Below are positions 1-7,656 of a stretch of 19,212 bases of DNA, one piece after another. Both the position numbers and the translations under genes were made by a program. The DNA is from CAZOWM01 sp964583615. Its GTDB lineage: Bacteria > Spirochaetota > B62-G9 > DRHN01. Position 1 is the first letter of the stretch. Each line of letters opens with the position of its first letter. The notes under the pieces were generated by a model. The model made no database searches. It had not been told where the DNA came from and saw only the letters and a program-made list of their open reading frames with translations. The stretch covers positions 1-19,212 of the forward strand of contig CAZOWM010000054.1 in NCBI GenBank assembly GCA_964583615.1, given 5' to 3'.

Positions 1-5
1 CTCCT

Positions 6-887
6 CTAATCGCGTATCTCGAAATTGAAGCTGAATATCTGGTTGTTCCGTTCCAGATCCACGGTGATGAATGCGTCGTCCTTGATGTTGTCCCAGAGCT
101 TGTACATCTGTTCGATCTGATTTAGCTCGTGGCCGTTCACCCGCCGGACGATGTCGCCGCTTCTTCCACCAAGCTCGTACACAATGTTTTCCCGTGGGAC
201 CCGCGCGAGCCTGAGCCCCTCCATCTGACCGTCCTTCATGCACGGAGCGATCGCGATCTGCGTCAGTATCTCGTTTACCTTCTGAAACACCTTGCTCTCC
301 ACGTCGCTTCTGCTCAATACCTTTTTGATCTGCTTCGCGTTGGAAAAGCGCGCATCCGAAGAGGGCTCCTGCACCGGACGCTCCTCCCTCCCTGCGGAAG
401 CGGTCCTGTTCTGGTATTTCAAGTACATGGGAAGCACCAGAGTGTTTCTTCCGTCACTGAGATACACGCGGTCACGCTCGATCTTTACGATTTCCAGGTT
501 GTCCAGCCTGTCCCCTTTTCTGTAGATCTCACTCGTCCGCTGCCCCGCTGTTCTGATGAGCGCCATGGAGCGGTTTTGCCCGACGAGTATCACGCCGTTC
601 AGCTCGTATTTTCTCAATATCGGAGAGGAGCTCACAGCGTTTTCCTCCTTCACCTCGCCTTCAGGAACCGCCTCGTACACAGAAAAGAGGGGCGAGATGA
701 GAGGGGATTCGTCATACCCGACTACAGAGGAAAACCGAGATATGTCGTTTTTTCTCCGCTCGATGCTCGTGTCGAGATCGTACACTGAAAGCTTTTTCTC
801 GATGACGGTCGCAACGAGCCGTGAGGCCTGAAACAGCACGAACACCCCTATGAGGACATATGCGAGAAAAAAAAGTTTTTTCACCAT
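6..887 (-). CDS. gspC: Type II secretion inner-membrane protein GspC
   Basis: The 293-residue protein has the GspC layout. A short cytoplasmic start and one membrane segment (about residues 4-27) lead to a linker, then a beta-rich homology region (about 90-152, beginning LRKYELNGVILVG, with a GDRLDNLEI stretch typical of the family). A C-terminal PDZ-like domain (about 212-293, with a GDIVRRVNG loop) follows. In the family, GspC anchors in the inner membrane and its periplasmic part contacts the GspD secretin, coupling inner and outer parts of the type II secretion system. It starts 3 bases after the prepilin peptidase gene, so the two are probably co-transcribed. A GAGGAG sequence right after its TAG stop, at the window edge, looks like the ribosome binding site of a further secretion gene (gspD would be usual). 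GspC sequences diverge strongly, so the call rests on layout and local motifs. Confidence 0.82.
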   Translation of the reverse strand: MVKKLFFLAYVLIGVFVLFQASRLVATVIEKKLSVYDLDTSIERRKNDISRFSSVVGYDESPLISPLFSVYEAVPEGEVKEENAVSSSPILRKYELNGVILVGQNRSMALIRTAGQRTSEIYRKGDRLDNLEIVKIERDRVYLSDGRNTLVLPMYLKYQNRTASAGREERPVQEPSSDARFSNAKQIKKVLSRSDVESKVFQKVNEILTQIAIAPCMKDGQMEGLRLARVPRENIVYELGGRSGDIVRRVNGHELNQIEQMYKLWDNIKDDAFITVDLERNNQIFSFNFEIRD

Positions 888-890
888 GTA

Positions 891-1640
891 CTAAATGTAA
901 TACGAAAACAGGCAAATTTCAACGAGTACTCCAAACGCGACAAAGGGCATCATGGGAAAACGGTACTCCCCTTTCACCTTTTTTACGGAAAAAAGAATGG
1001 CAGCTGCCATAATGCCGGTGAGAGAGGAAAAGACGAGAACACGCGCCACTTCGACCGCACCGAAGTGCGTCGCAACAGCAGGAAGCACGAGCAGATCCGC
1101 CATGCCGATGGGAGCGCGCTTCTTCAGTACATAGACAAAAAGCGCGCTGCATGAAACGAGCACAGAAGCGGTGAGTACACCGTAGAGGTAGTATGACAGC
1201 GGGCGAGGCATGTTCCCCGTTCCTGCCAATACTAAGAGAGCGACAGCACCCGCATACACCGCGCTCATGTCCCCGTAGGAAAGCCTCCGCTGCTCAATGT
1301 CCACGATAGAGAGGTAGATGAGAACAGTCATGAGATACGAGACGAGAATTGCACCATACTCCGGACCTACGCGAAAGTAGATCACTACATACACAGACGG
1401 AACGGAAATTTCTACAAGAAGGTATCTTATGGAAATTCTTTTTCTACAGTACCTGCAGCGCCCCCGAAGCAGTGCATAGCTTACAAGCGGTATGAGGTCA
1501 AAAAACGTCAGCTTGTGCCCGCACGCAGGGCAAAAGCTTGCAGGAGTGATGATCGAAATGTTTCTCGGCACCCTGTAGCTCAGGCTTCCGATAAAGCTTG
1601 CAATCGCCGCACCTGTCAGAACGATGAAAAAAATTGTCAT
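891..1640 (-). CDS. pilD: Prepilin peptidase / N-methyltransferase (A24 family)
   Basis: This 249-residue polytopic membrane protein would cleave leader peptides of type IV prepilins or T2SS pseudopilins and N-methylate the new N terminus. The N-terminal region carries two CxxC pairs (CPAC at 37-40, CRYC at 62-65), the zinc motif of the methyltransferase half. The aspartyl protease half shows Asp114 (in VDIEQRRL) and Asp182. The second site reads GMAD where the family normally has GxGD, so the second glycine is alanine, although the aspartate is kept. About seven or eight hydrophobic segments are visible. It lies 10 bases after purQ and 3 bases before gspC, which fits processing of pseudopilins of the adjacent secretion system. 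The gene could equally be called gspO. The start ATG has only a weak AGG-type ribosome site. Confidence 0.9.
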   Translation of the reverse strand: MTIFFIVLTGAAIASFIGSLSYRVPRNISIITPASFCPACGHKLTFFDLIPLVSYALLRGRCRYCRKRISIRYLLVEISVPSVYVVIYFRVGPEYGAILVSYLMTVLIYLSIVDIEQRRLSYGDMSAVYAGAVALLVLAGTGNMPRPLSYYLYGVLTASVLVSCSALFVYVLKKRAPIGMADLLVLPAVATHFGAVEVARVLVFSSLTGIMAAAILFSVKKVKGEYRFPMMPFVAFGVLVEICLFSYYI

Positions 1641-1650
1641 AAACCTGTGG

Positions 1651-2493
1651 TCAAAAGCCTTTCACGTGTTCGTAGGCGTTTTTGAACAAAAAAAACCCTT
1701 CACCCTCTTCGGAAAGGGGCATGTTTCTGCGGAGCGCATTCTGCTTTTTTTTCGTCCAGTCGGGGTACTGGTAGATGCTCACCGCTGCTTCCGGATGGGG
1801 CATGAGGCCGAGAATCCTTCCTGAAGGGTCGCAAACCCCTGCGACTGCGTTCTCTGAGCCGTTGGGATTCAGCGGAAACTGGTCCGCACGCCTGTTTTGA
1901 TCATCACAGTAGCGAAGAGAGACAAGCCTGTCTTCTTCGATTTTTCGAAGCATGTCGCTGCTTTGGGCGACGAAACGCCCTTCTCCGTGCCGGACCGGGA
2001 GGCGGAGCGCAGTAAGGTTTTTCGTAAACACGCTTTTTGACTCCTTTTCTACGCTGAGCCGCACCCACCTGTCGATGAAGTACCCCGCAGCGTTCGGCGC
2101 GAGGGTGACCTGCTGCACGCCGTATAGAGCGTGCACTGCGGGAACGATCCCAAGCCGCGCGAGAATCTGAAACCCGTTGCAGATCCCCAGCACGAGGCCT
2201 CCGCGTTCGACGAAGCCCATGAGAGCATCGAACAGCCTCTGCCCGTTTTGTGAAACAGAAAACCGCACTTTCGACGCAAATGCAACGCCGGAACCCAGAT
2301 CGTCTCCGAACGAAAACCCTCCAGGGAACACGATGAGCCCGTATCGGCCGAGGTTGGAAGGCCGGTCGAGCACATCGTTCAGATGAAGCCGCTCCGGCTC
2401 AAAGCCTGCAAGCGCGCATGCGTGCGCGGTCTCGTAGTCGCAGTTTATGCCGTATCCGGTGAGCACGAGGGCTGAAGGCTTCACTTCAGTCAT
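1651..2493 (-). CDS. purQ: Phosphoribosylformylglycinamidine synthase, glutaminase subunit PurQ
   Basis: This 280-residue class I glutamine amidotransferase supplies ammonia to PurL, which converts FGAR, ATP and glutamine to FGAM in purine synthesis. The nucleophile elbow is LGICNGFQ with Cys105, and the rest of the triad is visible as MPHPE (His233, Glu235). Early glycine-rich motifs (FPGGFSFGDDLGSG) form the oxyanion region. It is longer than the about 225-residue Bacillus-type PurQ and matches the longer version that pairs with roughly 1000-residue PurL proteins. It starts 43 bases after purL, preceded by an AGAGGGA ribosome site, and is probably co-transcribed with it. No frameshift or missing key residue was seen. 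Confidence 0.95.
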   Translation of the reverse strand: MTEVKPSALVLTGYGINCDYETAHACALAGFEPERLHLNDVLDRPSNLGRYGLIVFPGGFSFGDDLGSGVAFASKVRFSVSQNGQRLFDALMGFVERGGLVLGICNGFQILARLGIVPAVHALYGVQQVTLAPNAAGYFIDRWVRLSVEKESKSVFTKNLTALRLPVRHGEGRFVAQSSDMLRKIEEDRLVSLRYCDDQNRRADQFPLNPNGSENAVAGVCDPSGRILGLMPHPEAAVSIYQYPDWTKKKQNALRRNMPLSEEGEGFFLFKNAYEHVKGF

Positions 2494-2536
2494 CGCCGGT
2501 CCCTCTTTTGCATTTTCATTCCCATAGACCCTTTTC

Positions 2537-5500
2537 CTACAATTTCATCCCCAGAACCCGAAAAAGCGGTTCCCTGTACGCACGTTTCAGCTCCTGCACT
2601 CCGATTGAGCAGAGCCTTTTTCCACTTTTCGCACGTATCGAAAGCGTTTTTTCATCCGTGGTCCGGCCGACGCGCTGTACAAAAAGCCCTTTGAAGAGGT
2701 CAACGAACGAACGCTCACACTCCGGTCTCACAGTTGCGAGAATCCGCCCGCATGACTCAGAGAATAAAAGCTCCCTCTCAGTGAGCGAAATGCTTTCCTC
2801 GAGCTGTGCGAGGTCGATCTCCGCCCCTATCTCACCTGCGATGCAGCACTCTGCAACCGAAACTGCAAGCCCCCCTTCTGAAAGATCGTGCCCGCTTGCC
2901 ACGAGCTCCTGCTGGAGAGCCGTGAAATATGCCCTGTAGACCGCCATGTTTTTCTGCGCAGAGACCTCTGGCACCAGCGGCGAGCCCCAGCCGTGCTTTC
3001 TGAAAAAAAGCGATTCCCCCATGTGCGGACCGGTTTCTCCCAGCAGGTACAGCGCGTCGCCTCCGGACTTGAAATCAGAGGTCACGCACTTTGAGACGTC
3101 CGGCACGATTCCCAGAGCTGAGACGAGAATGGTAGGTAAAACACTCACCTTGTGCGAACCGATCTTGTAGTCGTTTTTCATGCTGTCCTTTCCCGAGATG
3201 AAGGGTGCGCCGTATGCCACCGCTGTATCGTGTAGCCCGCGTGCGGCACGAACGAGCTGCGCGAGCTTGTACTTTCCGTCCGGGGTCTTTTTTTCGTCGT
3301 ACACCGGATCCGGCCAGCAGAAGTTGTCGAGGAGCGCGACCAAGTCCGGGTCCGCTCCCACGGTCACCGCGTTTCTGAGCGCCTCATCGACACAGGCGGC
3401 CGCCATGTGATAGGTGTCGACCCGCGAATAGAAGGGGTTGATCCCGCACGCGAGCACGAACCCGCGCCTGCTCCCGTACACGGGCGCGATCACTCCTCCG
3501 TCCGAGGGCCCCGCCTCATCAGGGCCCACCAGAGGCTTGACGACCGTTGTTCCCTGCACCTCGTGGTCGAAGCGGCGGATCAGAGGCTCCCTGCTGCAGG
3601 AGTTGACATCGGACACGAGCTCGACGATGGCCCGCCCCAGGCTGTTCCCGGCGCCTTTTTTCTCACCGGAACCGTACGTCTGCCTGCCGGGCTTTGGGAA
3701 AGATTCCGGGATCTTTGGGGACTTCCACTCAGCCTGCAGGGAAAACGGAATCTGTGAGTGCAAAAAATCCAGGTGCAAAAAACAGACGGTCTTTTTTTTG
3801 TAAGTGACGTGGAAAAAACCGGTGTCAGTAAACTTCCCTATGGGCACCGCGCACACGTCCCGCAGTGCAGCGAGATCGAGGAGGCATTTGAGCTTCTTTT
3901 TTGGGACAGCGAGCGTCATCCGCTCCTGTGCCTCGGAAAGCAGGATCTCCCAGGGGTCGAGCCCCGGATACTTGAGCGGTGCCTTTTCCAGCTCGAGGAA
4001 TGCGCCTCCGGAAAGCCTCGCCATCTCCCCCACCGAGGAGCTCAGCCCGCCCGCTCCGTTGTCCGTAATGCCCCTGTACAGTAGCTCGTCGCGCGCCTCG
4101 ATGAGCATGTCGAGCATCTTCTTCTGTGTAATCGGATCTCCGATCTGAACCGCCTGCGCGGGCGAGGATTCCTTTATCTCTTCGCTGGAAAAGGTTGCGC
4201 CGTGAATGCCGTCTTTCCCGATCCTGCCGCCCACCATGACGATCACGTCTCCGGGTTTTGCAGCCTTTTCGTATCCTGCAGTCCGGCCGATCCTGTCCGG
4301 CATGATCCCCACTGATCCGCAGAACACGAGCGGTTTTCCGCTGTAGGAGTCGTCGAAAATCACCCCTCCGTTGACTGTGGGAATGCCGCATTTGTTTCCG
4401 CCGTGCTCGATTCCTGTTATCACACCCTTCATAACCCGTTTCGGGTGCATCATACGCGGAGGAAGCGTGCCTCTGTACGCCGGATCTCCGAAGCAGAGCA
4501 CATCGGTGTGGGCGACCAGCCGCGATCCCATCCCCGTGCCCGCAGGGTCCCTGTCGCACCCCACGATCCCGGTAATCGCCCCTCCGTAGGGGTCGAGTGC
4601 GGAAGGAGAGTTGTGTGTTTCCACCTTGAAGGCGAGATTGTGCCGTTCGTCGAAACGTATCACCCCCGCGTTGTCTGTGAACACCGACTTGAGCCACCCC
4701 TTTTTCTGTGCGAGCTTTTTCGTGGCTGCACTGATGTAGGTCTTGAACAAGGAACGGATCTGTTCCACACGCCCGTTTTCACGGTACTCGATGTGTGCGT
4801 TGAAAATCTTGTGCTTGCAGTGTTCGGACTGGGTCTGTGCAAAGCACTCGAGCTCGACATCAGTGGGGTCTTTTCCGATTCCAGCCGCCTTTCGCGCCTC
4901 CCTGACGTCTTCCCGGTCGAAATAGCCCCTGAAATAGCGCATCTCCTCGAGGGTGAGCGCGAGGGTCCGCTCATGGGAGAGACGCAAAAGCTCCTCATCG
5001 TGCACATGGAGGTGAAATATCCCCACCCGCGGCTTTGTTTTCTCAACAAAGGAGCGCTCCACAGCCTGAAATCCGCCGCGCGCCATGAACTCCGTGTAGT
5101 GCAGAATGTCGATGTCTTCGATGAGCTCGTTGTAGAGGATCTCGCTTCCGATTCGCCGCGCCTGCTCGTGTGAGAGATCACCGTGAATGAGGTACTGTGT
5201 GGACCTGTACACCCTGGGCTGATGTGCGGGCTCTGTGCGGCACACTTTATCCATCATTTTGAGAACGTCGGTCGCGGTTTTCCCCACATTGTCCGTGACG
5301 CCCGGCTTGAAGGAAACTTCCAGCGCCCACGTAAACTCTGAAAGCCTCGAAGCCGCTGGCCTGTCGATCGCGTAAAATGAGAGAACCGGGTCACAGAGCA
5401 CGTCGCGCGTAAACCTGAGAATATCATCGTCGCAGAGCTCTGAGCACACCGTGTAGACTGACACGGTTCTCACCCAGTCGACCCGGTATCCGAGCGTCGA

Positions 5501-5581
5501 GGATATCTCCCAGCAGATGTGTCCGGCAAAGGGATCGTCAAGCTCCGGCTTGACCGCAATCTCGATTCTTCTGCACCGCAC
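2537..5581 (-). CDS. purL: Phosphoribosylformylglycinamidine synthase, synthetase subunit PurL (long form)
   Basis: The protein has 1014 residues and is the ATP-dependent FGAM synthetase of de novo purine synthesis in the cytosol. It is intermediate between the small PurL of Gram-positives (about 740) and the E. coli fusion enzyme (about 1290). The first 160 or so residues include a PurS-like fold (about 87-160, SFKPGVTDNVGKTATDVLKM), so a separate PurS is probably not needed, while PurQ is encoded separately just downstream. The catalytic signature QSEHCKHKIF is at 251-260, followed by the ATP/metal region (GGAITGIVGCDRDPAGTG). The second repeated half carries HDLSEGGLAV. The start is GTG with GGAGAGA five bases upstream. 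An ATG at 5595 is in another frame. A good promoter lies at 5611-5639. Confidence 0.95.
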   Translation of the reverse strand: MRCRRIEIAVKPELDDPFAGHICWEISSTLGYRVDWVRTVSVYTVCSELCDDDILRFTRDVLCDPVLSFYAIDRPAASRLSEFTWALEVSFKPGVTDNVGKTATDVLKMMDKVCRTEPAHQPRVYRSTQYLIHGDLSHEQARRIGSEILYNELIEDIDILHYTEFMARGGFQAVERSFVEKTKPRVGIFHLHVHDEELLRLSHERTLALTLEEMRYFRGYFDREDVREARKAAGIGKDPTDVELECFAQTQSEHCKHKIFNAHIEYRENGRVEQIRSLFKTYISAATKKLAQKKGWLKSVFTDNAGVIRFDERHNLAFKVETHNSPSALDPYGGAITGIVGCDRDPAGTGMGSRLVAHTDVLCFGDPAYRGTLPPRMMHPKRVMKGVITGIEHGGNKCGIPTVNGGVIFDDSYSGKPLVFCGSVGIMPDRIGRTAGYEKAAKPGDVIVMVGGRIGKDGIHGATFSSEEIKESSPAQAVQIGDPITQKKMLDMLIEARDELLYRGITDNGAGGLSSSVGEMARLSGGAFLELEKAPLKYPGLDPWEILLSEAQERMTLAVPKKKLKCLLDLAALRDVCAVPIGKFTDTGFFHVTYKKKTVCFLHLDFLHSQIPFSLQAEWKSPKIPESFPKPGRQTYGSGEKKGAGNSLGRAIVELVSDVNSCSREPLIRRFDHEVQGTTVVKPLVGPDEAGPSDGGVIAPVYGSRRGFVLACGINPFYSRVDTYHMAAACVDEALRNAVTVGADPDLVALLDNFCWPDPVYDEKKTPDGKYKLAQLVRAARGLHDTAVAYGAPFISGKDSMKNDYKIGSHKVSVLPTILVSALGIVPDVSKCVTSDFKSGGDALYLLGETGPHMGESLFFRKHGWGSPLVPEVSAQKNMAVYRAYFTALQQELVASGHDLSEGGLAVSVAECCIAGEIGAEIDLAQLEESISLTERELLFSESCGRILATVRPECERSFVDLFKGLFVQRVGRTTDEKTLSIRAKSGKRLCSIGVQELKRAYREPLFRVLGMKL

Positions 5582-5610
5582 CGCACTCTCTCCATGAGGT
5601 TTTTCCTATG

Positions 5611-5639
5611 ATACTACGAAAAGCGGAAATGTGAAACAA
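5611..5639 (-). promoter_or_regulatory. Candidate sigma-70 type promoter of purL-purQ
   Basis: Reading on the minus strand, a TTGTTT -35 box (5634-5639) and a TAGTAT -10 box (5611-5616) are separated by 17 bases. The predicted transcription start is about 20 to 25 bases upstream of the purL GTG codon, leaving room for the GGAGAGA ribosome site. This was found by eye only. Confidence 0.5.
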
Positions 5640-5675
5640 AAGCCTGTAGAAAACCTCTGAAATAGCTTGGCGGGA

Positions 5676-5696
5676 TTGTTTCCCTATCTGAAACAA
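5676..5696. promoter_or_regulatory. Perfect 7+7 inverted repeat upstream of purL, possible operator
   Basis: TTGTTTC (5676-5682) and GAAACAA (5690-5696) form a perfect inverted repeat with a 7-base centre. A third copy of the half-site, GAAACAA at 5633-5639, covers the proposed -35 box of the purL promoter. The arrangement suggests a repressor or activator site acting on purL. It does not match the E. coli PurR operator consensus as I know it. It could also simply fold as a weak AT-rich hairpin. Confidence 0.35.
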
Positions 5697-5780
5697 CATG
5701 GTTGTAGGTTATATCGAGGGGTAAGGATCATATCCACGAACCGCTCATGGCCGGTGAGAATTTCTCCCCCTCAAATCCTC

Positions 5781-6075
5781 TCAATGTATCTTTACTTCGC
5801 CCCTGCTTCTCTTTTCGATCCGCTCTGTCAACATGACCCAATTTTGTGTGATGTCTTCCGGAACGTTTCTCCGGTTCACCAGTTTTTTCCACGACCTGTT
5901 TCTGTTTTCATCGATGTATTCATAGATTGCACGCTGTCGCGGGGAAGGTGCTTCGAAGGATCGTTCTCAAAGAACAGGTCGCTGTTTACGAGAATCGCCT
6001 GTCTATCTGTCATCGGCACGTACTTGTAGTTGGTTCGTGAGAGGTAATACTTGGGCCGTGTGTCAGGGCGAAAAG
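5781..6075 (-). pseudogene. Frameshifted, 5'-truncated reading-frame relic, family not recognised
   Basis: Two overlapping minus-strand frames both read like real protein but need a one-base shift to join. The upstream frame (about 6075 down to a stop at 5876) reads KYYLSRTNYKYVPM and then LVNSDLFFENDPSKHLP. The downstream frame (open 5966 to 5783, stop 5781-5783) reads SPRQRAIYEYIDENRNR and then SWKKLVNRRNVPEDITQNW. The switch lies between 5879 and 5966, probably near 5940. No start codon with a ribosome site is visible. The frame runs up to the end of the thioredoxin-fold gene without one, so the 5' end seems lost. Together about 95 residues are recognisable, charged and basic in the second half. 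A sequencing error is an alternative to genuine decay. I do not recognise the family. Confidence 0.4.
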
Positions 6076-6078
6076 ATG

Positions 6079-6723
6079 CTATCTGCGATTGACGATTTCC
6101 ATGATTTTGTCGACATAGAGTGGTTCAGGGACCGCACCTTCGATGAAATCTTTCTCGTTGAACACGCTTCTGGGAACCCCCATCACGCTGTACCTGTTCG
6201 CGAGGTGTGGAAATTCCATGGCTTCCACCATGTCGGCCCGAATGTGTTCCGAGGCCAGGGCGAGCTTGTGCGCGAGCACTACGGAGCGCGGGCAGTAAGG
6301 GCAGGTGGGAGTCACAAACACCTGGATGTGGACATCCCTGTCTATTTCTTCGAGCTTTTTCACCGTCTCCAGGCTGAGGCCGTGATCCTGTGTGGAGATG
6401 ATACGTATTGCCTCCAGAAGTGAGGTGAACTCATACCCGCTCGGGATTCCATAAAACCGCACCCCGTAGTCTTTGCTATCTGACACCACAGCAATCGCAG
6501 GAATCTTGTCGATTCCGTATTTGTCCGCTGTGTCTTTATCCTTCACCAAGTCGTGTACCTTGAGCTCGATGAGGTCCGAAAGCACAGCAACATCCTGCGC
6601 AAGTTCCCTGTTCTGCTCGCAGTACATGCACTCGTCTTCCTGAGTGAACACGACGAGCGTAACCTTGCCCGAGAGTACACTGAGATACTCTTTTCCCTTT
6701 TTTGCCGTATTTTCATTGATCAT
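6079..6723 (-). CDS. Two-domain thioredoxin/glutaredoxin-fold protein (protein disulfide oxidoreductase type)
   Basis: The 214-residue protein consists of two thioredoxin folds in tandem, each with a CxxC centre: CMYC at 32-35 and CPYC at 141-144. The cis-proline loops follow as expected (KIPA, Pro75; MGVPRS, Pro184). This is the layout of the PDO (GrxA-like, TIGR02187) family and of the N-terminal domain of AhpF. These proteins move electrons to disulfides or peroxidases in the cytosol, and no signal peptide is seen here. CPYC is the glutaredoxin-type motif. No thioredoxin reductase or peroxiredoxin lies beside it. The ATG is preceded by GGAGGA at a 9-base spacing. It lies 28 bases after the AIM24-family gene and is probably co-transcribed with it. 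Confidence 0.82.
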   Translation of the reverse strand: MINENTAKKGKEYLSVLSGKVTLVVFTQEDECMYCEQNRELAQDVAVLSDLIELKVHDLVKDKDTADKYGIDKIPAIAVVSDSKDYGVRFYGIPSGYEFTSLLEAIRIISTQDHGLSLETVKKLEEIDRDVHIQVFVTPTCPYCPRSVVLAHKLALASEHIRADMVEAMEFPHLANRYSVMGVPRSVFNEKDFIEGAVPEPLYVDKIMEIVNRR

Positions 6724-6751
6724 GTGTCAATTTCCTCCATGTATGGTGTTT

Positions 6752-7516
6752 TCAGAATCTCCGGTCTCCTCCCGTGAGTCCGCTCAGCCCTCCGAAAAGC
6801 CCTCCGCCGCGCGTTTCCCCTCTGTTTCTCATCGCAGCAGCGAGTACCCGGTCCGCGAGACGTGAAAACGGAAGCGTCTGCAGGTAGATGGTTCCCGGCC
6901 CGGTGAGTGTGGTGAAAAACAACCCCTCCCCTCCGAAAAGCGCAGTGGTAAAACCTCCGACAAACTCTATGTCGTAGTCGATTCCTTCTTCCAACGCGAC
7001 GAGGCAGCCGGTGTCCACCCTGAGCTTCTCCCCGGACATGAGAGTCCTTTTGATGAGCGTTCCCCCTGCGTGTATGAAGGCGAGCCCGTTACCGGTTAGC
7101 CGCTGCAGTATGAACCCCTCCCCTCCGAAAAACCCCGCACCGAGTCTTTTCGTGAATGCGACGGATATGTCGATTCCGTATGCGGAACAAAGGTACGCAT
7201 CACGCTGGCAGAGAACTCCTCCTCCGGTCAGATCGAGTGCGAGAATCTTTCCCGGGTAAGGTGCGGAAAAAGAAAGTTTCCTTCGCTCCCCCGCCTGATT
7301 CATAAAGGTGGTGATGAAAAACGACTCCCCGGCAAGGACCCGTTTCACACCCTTGAGCAGGCCGCCTTCTGTCCCGGTGTTCATCGCAACTCCTTCCTCC
7401 ATGAACAGCATCGCACCAGCCTCGGCCTGAACGGCCTCGCCCGGATCAAGGTCGATGATCACTGCCTGCATGTCGTCTCCGACAATCCGGTAGTCGATTT
7501 CGTGTGCGTCCGGCAT
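6752..7516 (-). CDS. TIGR00266/AIM24 family protein
   Basis: This 254-residue protein has the glycine-rich beta-sheet repeat of the AIM24/TIGR00266 family (QAEAGAMLFMEEGVAMNTG, then GEGFILQRLTG, GGTLIKRTL and GEGLFFTTLTGPGTIYLQ). The family has no known enzyme activity; the yeast AIM24 protein affects mitochondrial inner-membrane organisation, and the bacterial role is unknown. It ends in a Gly-rich tail (GGLFGGLSGLTGG). The start is placed at the ATG of MPDAHEIDY because AAGGAGGAG sits just before it. The open frame extends 15 codons further upstream without support. A TATTAT box at 7539-7544 could be its -10 element, but the matching -35 is poor. It is divergent from ctpA. Confidence 0.85.
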   Translation of the reverse strand: MPDAHEIDYRIVGDDMQAVIIDLDPGEAVQAEAGAMLFMEEGVAMNTGTEGGLLKGVKRVLAGESFFITTFMNQAGERRKLSFSAPYPGKILALDLTGGGVLCQRDAYLCSAYGIDISVAFTKRLGAGFFGGEGFILQRLTGNGLAFIHAGGTLIKRTLMSGEKLRVDTGCLVALEEGIDYDIEFVGGFTTALFGGEGLFFTTLTGPGTIYLQTLPFSRLADRVLAAAMRNRGETRGGGLFGGLSGLTGGDRRF

Positions 7517-7595
7517 GGGTTTTCTCCTCCTTATGGATATAATATGCTCACATCCTATCACAGACCAGGTTTTGATTCCACTGCGTTACTTTTAT

Positions 7596-7623
7596 TTGAC
7601 AAAAAGAATGTGAAGGGTAAAAT
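7596..7623 (+). promoter_or_regulatory. Strong candidate promoter of ctpA
   Basis: A perfect TTGACA -35 box (7596-7601) and a TAAAAT -10 box (7618-7623) are 16 bases apart. The expected transcription start near 7630 falls just after the first possible ATG (7627), which argues that translation begins at the ATG at 7657. Confidence 0.6.
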
Positions 7624-7656
7624 TTAATGAGAAAGGCAGCAACAGGAAAAGGGAAT

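Noticed and set aside
2490..2519. A nine-codon reading frame (MKMQKRDRR) whose TGA overlaps the purQ ATG.
   Set aside because: It is too short, has no ribosome site of its own, and consists mainly of the purine-rich purQ ribosome-binding region.
4403..5173. A 256-residue plus-strand open frame.
   Set aside because: It lies wholly antisense to the conserved purL coding sequence and shows no recognisable motif.
5667..6029. A 120-residue plus-strand open frame in the gap before the thioredoxin-fold gene.
   Set aside because: It starts at TTG without a ribosome site, has an unnatural Cys/Phe/Arg-rich composition, and is antisense to the better minus-strand relic.
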